Both the position numbers and the translations under genes were made by a program. Shown piece after piece: positions 13,194 to 19,739 of a stretch of DNA of 19,739 bases; the stretch's first letter is position 1, and each line of letters opens with the position of its first letter. The stretch is from an uncultured Lachnospiraceae bacterium (GTDB lineage Bacteria > Bacillota_A > Clostridia > Lachnospirales > Lachnospiraceae). The notes under the pieces are model-generated. The model was given only the letters and a program-made list of their open reading frames with translations. It was not told where the DNA came from and ran no database searches. Where the stretch lies: assembly GCA_910585655.1 (NCBI GenBank), contig CAJUFW010000025.1, positions 4,490 through 24,228 on the forward strand, written 5' to 3'.

Positions 13194-15614
13194 TCAGTCT
13201 GCTTGTGTTCCACCGGGTAGACCGAATACTTTCCGGGCAATGTTTTCGGAAGCATGTCCGTCCTCCCAGCCGCAGAACCGCTCATAAAAGGCATCATAAC
13301 GCTCCTGGTAACGGCTGTTGATCTCTTCTATATGCTCGATTGCCTCTATTACCTCTTCTGTCGTAAACAAAAGCGGTCCCGGTACGGTCGCTTCCATATC
13401 AATATAAAAGCCCCGCAGCATTCCACGATATTTTTCCAAATCATAGGTATAAAACAGCAACGGACGCCGAAGGTTTGCATAGTCAAAAAAGACGGAGGAA
13501 TAATCTGTAATACAGATATCCGATATCAAATAAATATCTGCAATATCGTCGTATTTGCTTAAATTGTAGGCAAAGCCCTCCATTCCCGTCACATCCAGCT
13601 TGTCCGCAATATAATAATGCGTCCGCAGCAAAATCACATAGTCATCTGAAAGCGCTTCTTTGAGCTTTGGCAGATCCAGCTTCAGCGTAAACTTGTACTG
13701 CCCTGCCGCATAATATTCATCGTCCCGCCAGGTCGGCGCGTATAAAATCGTCTTTTTATCGGTAGGAATACCCAGCTTTTTTCGGATGGAAAGCGCCAGT
13801 TCGTCCCGATCCGGTCGGTGCAGGATATCGTTTCTCGGATAGCCATACTCTAACATTTCTCCATTGTATAAAAAGCAGCTTCTAAAAATCTCCGAGGAAA
13901 ACGAATTTGCCGCCACCAGATAATTCCAGGAACGGGTCTGCTTGTAAATATGCGCCTTGTAGCCAGGAGCAGCGCTGAAATTATCCTCCATATCAAACGC
14001 CAGCCTCTTTAGCGGAGTCCCATGCCACGTCTCTAAAAATACCTGATCTTTCCTCTTGCGCATCCAGCCTGGCTGCTTGGTATTAAATACAAAATATTTA
14101 CACCGCGCTACATAGTAAGCATACCGAATGCTAAAGCGCTTTACCCGCTTATGAGGAAACGGCACCTCCGTTTTTTTATTGAGACTCCAGATAAAACGGT
14201 ATTTCCCCGGATATGCCTGAGAAAGATACTCGTAAATTCCCTTTGGATTATCCCCATAGCTCTTGGCAAAAAAACATTCGCACAGTACCCAGTTTTCTTT
14301 GATCGGCATTTTTAAAAACCAGTGAATGTATAAAGCCTTTGCAATTTCCTGCGGCTTTTTTATAAACCGCCGTATTTTTTTAACTGCCAGCTTCCGGCTG
14401 ACCAGACGATACGTCTTATCCCGGTTTCCTGCCAACAACGCCTTAATACACTTCTTTTTATAACGATTCAGCCGCTTAAAGCGGTCCGGGCTCATCCCGG
14501 ATACCAGTCTTTTCATCAGCTCAAACCGCTCGCCGCGCCAATGATCCTTTCTGCTTCGGCGGATACGGGTAACAAAAAACCCGGTATAATAGTTGATTAG
14601 CTTACGGTCGATCCTTGCCCGTACCGTCCCCTCCGCCGAAATCTTTGAAATGGCATGTTCATACGAAGCCATCATTTCATCGAAACGCTGCCCGCTTTTT
14701 TCCTGTGATAAAGACGGAAAATGAATCGGATCTCCGTGCTTTCGTTTGATATATAAAGCATGGTATTCCCGGCGGAACGATACGGCATGCTCTACAATCT
14801 CTGCCACAAAGGACAAATCCGAATAATAACGGAACTGCTCGTTAAAACGAATCTGATACTGTTCGATCAGATCCCGCCGAATCAGGATATGCAGTATGGA
14901 AATATTACGGATTCCTCTCCGCTTGCTGATCAGGCGCTTGGCAGTCCGCCGTCTCGCGCGCTCTAGCTGCTCCTCCGGGCTTAGCTCCGGCTGTTCTTCT
15001 ACGGATTCTAACGTATCGAGCGCGTCTGCGTCGGCTGCATCCGCCGCATCGCTGCTTTCCTCGGTTTCCTCTCCGTTGCTGCTCTCCTCCGCTTCTGCCT
15101 CGTCTCCGGCGCCGCCTTTATCGCTGTCCTCTTCCTCCTCGCCGCCCTCGGAATCACCTGCCTCGGACTGTCGGAACGTAGAAAGAAATCCTGCTCTTGT
15201 ATACCAAGTCCAAACCTTTTTTCCATATGTTACCTGGGCGTCCTCTTCCTCGGCAGCCTGCACCAATGTTCCGATAGCCTCTTCATACAAATAGTCGTCA
15301 CTGTCCAAGAAATAAAGATACTCGCCTTCTGCCTCCTCTATCCCACGGTTTCGGGCGATCGCTGTGCCAAGCCCTTTTGCCGCAACTTTAGAAGAGCCGT
15401 TTGCCAGGGTCTGTGATTCTCCAGGTTCCAGGTATACTACTTTAATCGGAAACGATTCGCGGAATTCTTGTAGTAAGGCGCTGATATCCTCCTCTGCCTG
15501 ATCCAAAACCAAAATCCACTCAAAGTCCCGAAACTCCTGCGCCCGCAGGCTTTCTGCACAATCCCGCAGATAAGCCTCTCCCCTGTGAAACGGTGTAATA
15601 ATGCTAACCTTCAT
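13194..15614 (-). CDS. Bifunctional GT2 glycosyltransferase / CDP-glycerol glycerophosphotransferase (first copy, first gene of polymer operon)
   Basis: An 806-residue paralogue of the enzyme at 10006-12315, with the same domain order. The GT2 part begins MKVSIITPFHRG and contains IARNRG at 86-91 and LDSDD at 103-107. An acidic Ser/Glu/Asp-rich insert covers about 149-222. A basic linker runs to about 440. The glycerophosphotransferase domain has ETWHGTPLKR (528-537), GYPRNDIL (591-598), LYAPTWRDDEYY (624-635), LLRTHYYIAD and CITDYSSVFFDYANL (701-715). The ATG at 15614 is chosen because GGGGA lies 7 bases before it and the paralogue starts with the same residues; the ATG two codons earlier lies too close. 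The two copies are nearly identical in the transferase core but differ in the insert and N-terminal loops, so they may use different sugars or acceptors. The C-terminus has seven extra residues. Confidence 0.88.
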   Translation of the reverse strand: MKVSIITPFHRGEAYLRDCAESLRAQEFRDFEWILVLDQAEEDISALLQEFRESFPIKVVYLEPGESQTLANGSSKVAAKGLGTAIARNRGIEEAEGEYLYFLDSDDYLYEEAIGTLVQAAEEEDAQVTYGKKVWTWYTRAGFLSTFRQSEAGDSEGGEEEEDSDKGGAGDEAEAEESSNGEETEESSDAADAADADALDTLESVEEQPELSPEEQLERARRRTAKRLISKRRGIRNISILHILIRRDLIEQYQIRFNEQFRYYSDLSFVAEIVEHAVSFRREYHALYIKRKHGDPIHFPSLSQEKSGQRFDEMMASYEHAISKISAEGTVRARIDRKLINYYTGFFVTRIRRSRKDHWRGERFELMKRLVSGMSPDRFKRLNRYKKKCIKALLAGNRDKTYRLVSRKLAVKKIRRFIKKPQEIAKALYIHWFLKMPIKENWVLCECFFAKSYGDNPKGIYEYLSQAYPGKYRFIWSLNKKTEVPFPHKRVKRFSIRYAYYVARCKYFVFNTKQPGWMRKRKDQVFLETWHGTPLKRLAFDMEDNFSAAPGYKAHIYKQTRSWNYLVAANSFSSEIFRSCFLYNGEMLEYGYPRNDILHRPDRDELALSIRKKLGIPTDKKTILYAPTWRDDEYYAAGQYKFTLKLDLPKLKEALSDDYVILLRTHYYIADKLDVTGMEGFAYNLSKYDDIADIYLISDICITDYSSVFFDYANLRRPLLFYTYDLEKYRGMLRGFYIDMEATVPGPLLFTTEEVIEAIEHIEEINSRYQERYDAFYERFCGWEDGHASENIARKVFGLPGGTQAD
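14949..15170 (-). other. Acidic low-complexity insert inside the GT2 domain, first fusion enzyme
   Basis: Codons 149-222 encode a run dominated by Glu, Asp, Ser and Ala (for example GGEEEEDSDKGG and ESSDAADAADADALD), between TRAGFLS and KRRGIRNISILHILIRR. The opposite strand is open and Ser-rich here purely because of this composition. Confidence 0.75.
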
Positions 15615-15631
15615 GCTCATTTCCCCATTCC

Positions 15632-15653
15632 CGCACAGCCATTTTGCCGTGCG
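15632..15653 (-). other. Hairpin between leuA and the polymer operon
   Basis: CGCACGGC and GCTGTGCG pair over 8 bp (one G-T) around a 6-base A-rich loop on the minus strand. It is followed by GGAATGGGGAAATG, not a T-run, so it is unlikely to end transcription. Read-through from leuA is therefore possible, and the stem may be a processing or mRNA-protecting structure. Confidence 0.4.
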
Positions 15654-15672
15654 AAATCACTTTTCATCCTTT

Positions 15673-17358
15673 TTATTTTTTCGTTAAGCGGTTGACCGCG
15701 CTGAAAATACCACGGATCGAAGCCCTGGTAATATTGGAGCTGACTCCTACGCCAAAAGTCGCCTCTCCGGTTTCCTCATTCATCATATGAATATAGGCAG
15801 CAGCCTGCGCATTAGAACCGGAACGGAGCGCATGCTCGTTGTAATCCAATACTTTGATCTGGACACCGATTTCCTTCTGCAAGCCTCTCTGTACCGCATC
15901 AATCGGACCGTTTCCTCTTGCCACAAACGTCTTTTCCTCACCACCTGCAGTATAGACGACTGTTACCTCCGTATCCTCTCTTTGATGGGAGGCAAGCTCC
16001 TCCTGCCCGGCAATTTCTTCGATCCGGCATCTTCTGAAATGATACGGTCTCTTTTGCTCTAAATATTCCTTGCGGAATTCCTCCATAATCTGCTCCGGCG
16101 CTACTTCGCCTACCCGCTCGGCAATCTTTTGGATCACATCGGCAAATTCTTTGTGCATCCCCTTTGGCAGCTTAAAGCCAAAATAGGTATCCATTACGAA
16201 CGCTACGCCACCTTTTCCGGACTGGCTGTTGATTCGTACAATCGGCTCATATTCCCGTCCCAGATCGGACGGATCGATTGGCAGATATGGCACCTCCCAA
16301 ATCTCGCTGTTCTGCTCTCTCATAGCCTGCATACCCTTGTTGATCGCATCCTGGTGAGATCCGGAAAAGGCGGTAAATACCAGCTTTCCGGCATATGGGT
16401 GGCGAACATGAATCGGAATCTTTGTACAACGCTCGCTGATCTCAATCATTTCATTGACATTTTCCAGGTTCAGTTCCGGATTGATGCCCTGAGAAAACAT
16501 ATTGTAGGCAATCGTCGTAATATCTACGTTTCCGGTACGCTCCCCATTTCCAAACAGAGTTCCTTCGATCCGATCGCAGCCAGCCAAAAGCGCTAACTCG
16601 GCTGCCGCTACTCCGGTTCCTCTGTCATTATGTGGATGTATGCTTAAAATAATACTATCTCTTTTCTTAAAATGACGATGCATCCATTCAATTCGATCGG
16701 CAAATACATTTGGAGTAGTCATTTCGACCGTCGCCGGAAGGTTGATAATCACCGGATGTTCCGGCGTTCCGCCCCATTCCTCTACTACGGCGTCGCATAC
16801 TTCTACCGCATAATCTAACTCCGTCCCGGTAAAGCTTTCCGGAGAATATTCCAAAATAAGGTTGCCTTTAAAATGCTTGGCACGCTCTTTTACCATCCGC
16901 GTCCCTTCTAGGGCAATCTGCTTAATCTCCTCCTTATCCATATGGAACACTACGTTCCGCTGTAAAGTGGAGGTAGAATTGTAAATATGCACAATTACGT
17001 TTGGAATCCCTTCAATCGCCTCAAACGTGCGGTCAATCAAATGCTGCCGGCACTGAATCAAGACCTGTACCACCACGTCGTCCGGTATCAGCTTCCGATC
17101 TACAAGCTGGCGCAGAAAATCATATTCCAACTGGGATGCCGAAGGAAACCCAATTTCGATCTCCTTAAAGCCCAGTTTTACAAGCAAATTAAAAAACTCT
17201 ATTTTTTCTTCTACCACCATCGGCTCCACTAAAGCCTGGTTGCCGTCACGCAAATCGACACTGCACCAAATCGGAGCCTTTTTAATCTGCTCGTTCGGCC
17301 ATTTTCTGTCCGGCAAATCTACGACCGGATTCCTCTGGTATTTTTTATAATTTAACAT
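15673..17358 (-). CDS. leuA: 2-isopropylmalate synthase (yeast/actinobacterial type)
   Basis: The 561-residue enzyme condenses acetyl-CoA with 2-oxoisovalerate, the first committed step of leucine synthesis. The catalytic TIM barrel has SVDLRDGNQAL (33-43) with a metal ligand in the DLRDGNQ motif, LSIHPHNDRGTG (238-249, His241 and His243 as metal ligands) and FGNGERTGNVD (269-279). The C-terminal part, from about 430, is the LeuA regulatory domain that binds leucine for feedback inhibition, ending AVNRLTKK. The N-terminus (YQRNPVVDLPDRKWP) is the form seen in the fungal and actinobacterial LeuA subfamily, longer than the E. coli type. The ATG at 17358 has GAGGGAG just upstream. The 78-bp gap before it is too short for a T-box leader, so leucine control by that route is unlikely here. 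No other leu gene is nearby. Confidence 0.95.
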   Translation of the reverse strand: MLNYKKYQRNPVVDLPDRKWPNEQIKKAPIWCSVDLRDGNQALVEPMVVEEKIEFFNLLVKLGFKEIEIGFPSASQLEYDFLRQLVDRKLIPDDVVVQVLIQCRQHLIDRTFEAIEGIPNVIVHIYNSTSTLQRNVVFHMDKEEIKQIALEGTRMVKERAKHFKGNLILEYSPESFTGTELDYAVEVCDAVVEEWGGTPEHPVIINLPATVEMTTPNVFADRIEWMHRHFKKRDSIILSIHPHNDRGTGVAAAELALLAGCDRIEGTLFGNGERTGNVDITTIAYNMFSQGINPELNLENVNEMIEISERCTKIPIHVRHPYAGKLVFTAFSGSHQDAINKGMQAMREQNSEIWEVPYLPIDPSDLGREYEPIVRINSQSGKGGVAFVMDTYFGFKLPKGMHKEFADVIQKIAERVGEVAPEQIMEEFRKEYLEQKRPYHFRRCRIEEIAGQEELASHQREDTEVTVVYTAGGEEKTFVARGNGPIDAVQRGLQKEIGVQIKVLDYNEHALRSGSNAQAAAYIHMMNEETGEATFGVGVSSNITRASIRGIFSAVNRLTKK

Positions 17359-17377
17359 ATACTCCCTCTCATTCTGC

Positions 17378-17420
17378 CGCGACTGCGGCTATATTTCTCA
17401 CAGACAGCTTTTTTCTGTCT
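17378..17420 (-). other. Two hairpins in the HPr-leuA gap
   Basis: CAGACAG-N7-CTGTCTG (17400-17420, 7 bp) is followed on the minus strand by GCCGC-AGTC-GCGGC (about 17378-17391, 5 bp with a tetraloop). Neither has a T-run after it, so neither is a good intrinsic terminator. They may separate HPr and leuA expression by RNA processing. Confidence 0.4.
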
Positions 17421-17436
17421 GCAGATGACCTTGTTT

Positions 17437-17709
17437 TTATTTTCCTGCTTCCTCGTTGATACGTCGTAAGCAAGCCATGACTGCTGCCAGTGCTTCCTCT
17501 TCGTCCGGTCCGTTGCAAATCATCTCTATTTCATCGCCGCAGCGAACGCAGGCGCCCAGCACGCTAAGCAGACTTTTGGCGTTTACTATACAGTTTTCTT
17601 TATGCAGCTCAATCAGCGATTTGAAATCCATGGCAGCCGTACACAAATCACTGGCTGGTCGCAAATGCAGACCCAATGGACTTTGTATGATGATTTTGTC
17701 CGTTACCAT
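17437..17709 (-). CDS. ptsH: HPr-type phosphocarrier protein
   Basis: A 90-residue HPr-fold protein. His15 in GLHLRPAS is the site phosphorylated by enzyme I in the sugar phosphotransferase system. Ser46 in NAKSLLSVLG is the regulatory site for HPr kinase, which together with CcpA controls carbon catabolite repression in Firmicutes. Residue numbering fits classical HPr exactly. The active-site neighbour is Leu (HLRP) rather than the usual Ala (HARP), which is a common variant in Clostridia, so a paralogue with a specialised role is possible. The ATG at 17709 has GGAGG 7 bases upstream; a longer in-frame reading from 17748 adds a basic tail without a site. No ptsI is adjacent. Confidence 0.9.
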   Translation of the reverse strand: MVTDKIIIQSPLGLHLRPASDLCTAAMDFKSLIELHKENCIVNAKSLLSVLGACVRCGDEIEMICNGPDEEEALAAVMACLRRINEEAGK

Positions 17710-17781
17710 GTTATCACCTCCTATCGTTTTTCTGGCGTTTCTTTGCATCCTATGCTTATCCAGATACCTGACTAAATCTGA

Positions 17782-19257
17782 CTATGCCTGGCTGCTTGCC
17801 GGAACACTCTCTTTTGGATCCTCCGTCTGAGCGGTATCTTCCTCAGCGTCTGCCTCGTCCTCCGGCTCTCCCGCGTCGCTGGTATCGCTTGTATGGTCGG
17901 TATCAACCTCCGATTTATCTGTTCCTTCTGATTCATTTGTATCTTTCTCCGGATCCGTTTCCCCAGGATTCCCACTATCCTCTTTATCCTCTTCGGATGG
18001 GTCGTCTTCTGGCGCATCGTCTTGCTCCGGAGGTACTGGACGCAGCAACAAAAGCGCTGTTATCGCCGATCTGTCTTGAAGTTCAAAGCGCTCATCCAGC
18101 TCAAACTGAACGTTAATCGTATAGCTTCCTTCCTCTGACAGCTCTCCGACCTCTGCATATGGTCTCAGCCCGACCGCCTCCAACTGATCCAGATCCTCTT
18201 GCAGTCCCATCACCTTTACGGTAAAAACACCGTCCTCTAACGTATAATTCCACTTTTCCTGGTCTACGTCACGCAACTGAATCATTTCATACGGCACTTC
18301 ATAAATCTTCGTTGCCAGCCGTACAATCTCCATCTGTACGTTGACCGAAGCAAGCGGGTCGGTCAGATATACATTATCCGGCAGATATTCTTCTAACAGA
18401 ATGGTTTCTTCCAGACTTGTGATCCGATTTGCAATCGACACCGGAATCTGCACCGAGGAGATTTCCTCTAGTGTCGTTTCATCCCCTGCCAGAATCACCG
18501 TCTTTGGTTCGTATTCTATTCCTACCAAACGATACCCGCTATAAGGCGAATCTTCTGCTATAATTTCCACTGGGACTTCCTTTGTCCCATATATCGTCGT
18601 CGTCACCTGAACCGGGCTTTTACTAAAGGTCAGACTTCCGGTTTTGATCTCCTTCCCGTCCTCATCATAGGCTTTCGGAACGGCTTCCGTCGTAAAAGTC
18701 TCGGTAGCGTCTGCTACATCTACTGCCACACAGACCTGACTGATCCGTTCGACTGCGGATTCTGCTCCGCTTACTTGGATCAGGTTCGGCTTTGTTGTAG
18801 ACACTCCCGCATAATAGCCCTCTGCCGGAGTCCCTTCCGGAACTACGGTTACTTTAAACTGCTTTTGTGCCACATCCTCTAAACGGATCGCCAGCATCTT
18901 CACTTTGCCCAAAAAGCTGATCTCTACGTTGTTGGTTTTGGTACATACGACATCAATGCTTGCATGATACGTTGGGGAAAGCTTGGAAATATCAGCAGTC
19001 GCCCGAAAATCAGAAGCTTTGAGCGAATTGACCTGAGTCGTATTTCCCTTTACCCGAATCGTCACGGTAGAGCCTTCAATCACCTCGTATACTTTATTTA
19101 AGGAGGTGATCGCCTCTTCGTTTAGGATCGTTACCTCCAATGTAAAATCTGCTGTATCCACCGGATCATACGTATAAATAATAATCAGCCAGATAATAAT
19201 AGCGGCTACTAAGGAAATCAGCTTCAGACCTAAATTATATGTCAATCTATTTTTCAT
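17782..19257 (-). CDS. cdaR: CdaR (YbbR-domain) regulator of diadenylate cyclase, with long acidic tail
   Basis: The 491-residue protein has a short cytoplasmic start, one membrane segment (about 11-29) and an extracytoplasmic body of several YbbR repeats of about 80 residues, each with a DYT/V-type beta-strand and Y-GVSTTKPNLIQVSG-like sequence (repeat ends near 110, 200, 290 and 400). In the CdaA-CdaR pair this protein controls the activity of the c-di-AMP cyclase at the membrane. Its start overlaps the cdaA stop by 11 bases, with AAGGAA 5 bases before the ATG, indicating coupled translation. Residues 408-491 form an acidic, Asp/Glu/Ser/Thr-rich, Pro-containing tail with no predicted fold. 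This tail is outside what the family needs, so its role is open (see finding). Confidence 0.93.
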   Translation of the reverse strand: MKNRLTYNLGLKLISLVAAIIIWLIIIYTYDPVDTADFTLEVTILNEEAITSLNKVYEVIEGSTVTIRVKGNTTQVNSLKASDFRATADISKLSPTYHASIDVVCTKTNNVEISFLGKVKMLAIRLEDVAQKQFKVTVVPEGTPAEGYYAGVSTTKPNLIQVSGAESAVERISQVCVAVDVADATETFTTEAVPKAYDEDGKEIKTGSLTFSKSPVQVTTTIYGTKEVPVEIIAEDSPYSGYRLVGIEYEPKTVILAGDETTLEEISSVQIPVSIANRITSLEETILLEEYLPDNVYLTDPLASVNVQMEIVRLATKIYEVPYEMIQLRDVDQEKWNYTLEDGVFTVKVMGLQEDLDQLEAVGLRPYAEVGELSEEGSYTINVQFELDERFELQDRSAITALLLLRPVPPEQDDAPEDDPSEEDKEDSGNPGETDPEKDTNESEGTDKSEVDTDHTSDTSDAGEPEDEADAEEDTAQTEDPKESVPASSQA

Positions 19258-19739
19258 GTCTGTTCCTTCCCTTCCATCCTTTTAAGCCCTTAAACTTCTT
19301 TTTTGTCTCCGGCAAGCTACTACGAATCTGCGCTGCTACCAGACGCTTTCTCAAATGCTCTGCATCCAAATTCCGGCTAAGGCGTCCCTCCTCGGTTACG
19401 GATACTTTTCCGGTCTCCTCAGAAACGATGATCGTCAGGCAATCCGCCGCCTCGCTGATGCCTACTCCGGCGCGGTGTCTTGTCCCAAGCTCCTTGCTTA
19501 ACTCCATATTGTCAGAAAGCGGTAAATAACAGGTTGCAGCCACAATCCGATCCTCTCGAATAATGATAGCCCCGTCATGAAGCGGAGTGTTATGCTCGAA
19601 AATATTCACCAATAACTGGCTGCTGATCAGGGCGTCCAAAGGAATCCCCGTCATTTCATATTCCGTCAAAAGAATGTTTTTCTCAATCACCATCAACGCT
19701 CCGGTCTTGGTTCTTGCCAGCTCGTAAGAGGCTCGTACC
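19247..19739 (-). CDS. cdaA: Diadenylate cyclase CdaA, C-terminal part (5' end outside window)
   Basis: The frame is open to the right edge, giving about 163 residues from VRASYELARTKTGALMVIE. The DAC domain carries both catalytic signatures: the DGA motif in PLHDGAIII and RHR in GTRHRAGVG, which bind and cyclise ATP. The product, cyclic di-AMP, controls potassium and osmolyte transport and cell wall homeostasis. The N-terminal membrane segments typical of CdaA are not in the window. The first visible in-frame start-like codons (TTG at 19696 then ATG) are internal, since the frame continues upstream through conserved DAC sequence. The basic C-terminus (KKKFKGLKGWKGRNRHEK) is typical. The next gene is cdaR, overlapping by 11 bases. 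Confidence 0.95.
   Translation of the reverse strand, partial: VRASYELARTKTGALMVIEKNILLTEYEMTGIPLDALISSQLLVNIFEHNTPLHDGAIIIREDRIVAATCYLPLSDNMELSKELGTRHRAGVGISEAADCLTIIVSEETGKVSVTEEGRLSRNLDAEHLRKRLVAAQIRSSLPETKKKFKGLKGWKGRNRHEK

Noticed and set aside
14896..15294. A Ser/Ala-rich plus-strand open frame (132 residues)
   Set aside because: The Ser-rich content arises because the acidic GA-rich codons of the minus-strand insert read as Ser/Ala/Pro on the other strand. It is a composition artefact.
16129..16596. A 155-residue open frame on the plus strand inside leuA
   Set aside because: It runs antisense to conserved catalytic motifs of leuA, has no ribosome binding site that I can see and no recognisable domain.
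17359..17436. Possible T-box or leucine-responsive leader before leuA
   Set aside because: The gap is only 78 bp, holds two simple hairpins and no T-box sequence or specifier arrangement, and has no terminator-antiterminator pair.

Overview
The window looks like chromosomal DNA from a Gram-positive, low-to-medium GC Firmicute, most likely a gut-type Clostridium relative (Lachnospiraceae-like). The reasons are the consistently strong Shine-Dalgarno sites (AGGAGG/GGAGG), an HPr with both His15 and Ser46, a CdaA-CdaR pair, and a teichoic-acid-type CDP-glycerol pathway with a TagD that closely resembles the Bacillus protein. Both ends cut through genes: an RlmL-type rRNA methyltransferase on the left and the diadenylate cyclase cdaA on the right. 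No mobile element, phage, CRISPR, tRNA or rRNA was seen. The longest gap without a gene is about 250 bp.

Left part (1-4000, all minus strand): an RlmL/YpsC-type methyltransferase with its own near-consensus promoter; a single-domain rhodanese; a 67-residue protein built almost entirely of X-S-(Q/E/R)-N tetrapeptide repeats; a secreted SGNH/GDSL hydrolase with an unrecognised 230-residue N-terminal region, preceded by a long leader RNA; and a membrane-anchored HtrA-type serine protease with a PDZ domain. At 4188 a plus-strand polyprenyl-phosphate sugar-1-phosphate transferase starts divergently from the protease. It could start synthesis of a lipid-linked glycopolymer.

Centre (5594-15614, minus strand): a compact operon for a poly(glycerol phosphate)-containing surface polymer. 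In transcription order it holds a GT2 + glycerophosphotransferase fusion, tagG (ABC permease), a second GT2 + glycerophosphotransferase fusion, tagH (ABC ATPase), tagD (CDP-glycerol synthesis), a HAD-IIA phosphatase, and two single-domain CDP-glycerol glycerophosphotransferases. Most junctions overlap or lie within about 70 bp. TagD makes CDP-glycerol, up to four transferase domains prime or extend the polymer, the GT2 domains may add sugars, and TagGH exports it. No TagA-type (GT26) enzyme, TagO or LCP ligase is in view, so the linkage unit would have to differ from the classical one or be encoded elsewhere. The neighbouring sugar-phosphate transferase is a candidate initiator.

Right part (15673-19739, minus strand): a eukaryote/actinobacterial-type 2-isopropylmalate synthase (leuA), an HPr phosphocarrier, a CdaR (YbbR) protein with an 84-residue acidic tail, and the 3' part of cdaA. 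All point the same way as the polymer operon and no strong terminator separates them from it.

The less ordinary signals are the structured leader RNA before the SGNH hydrolase, the tetrapeptide-repeat mini-protein with an inverted repeat around its ribosome binding site, the pair of fusion enzymes around tagG with divergent acidic inserts at the same place, and the HAD phosphatase inserted beside tagD.
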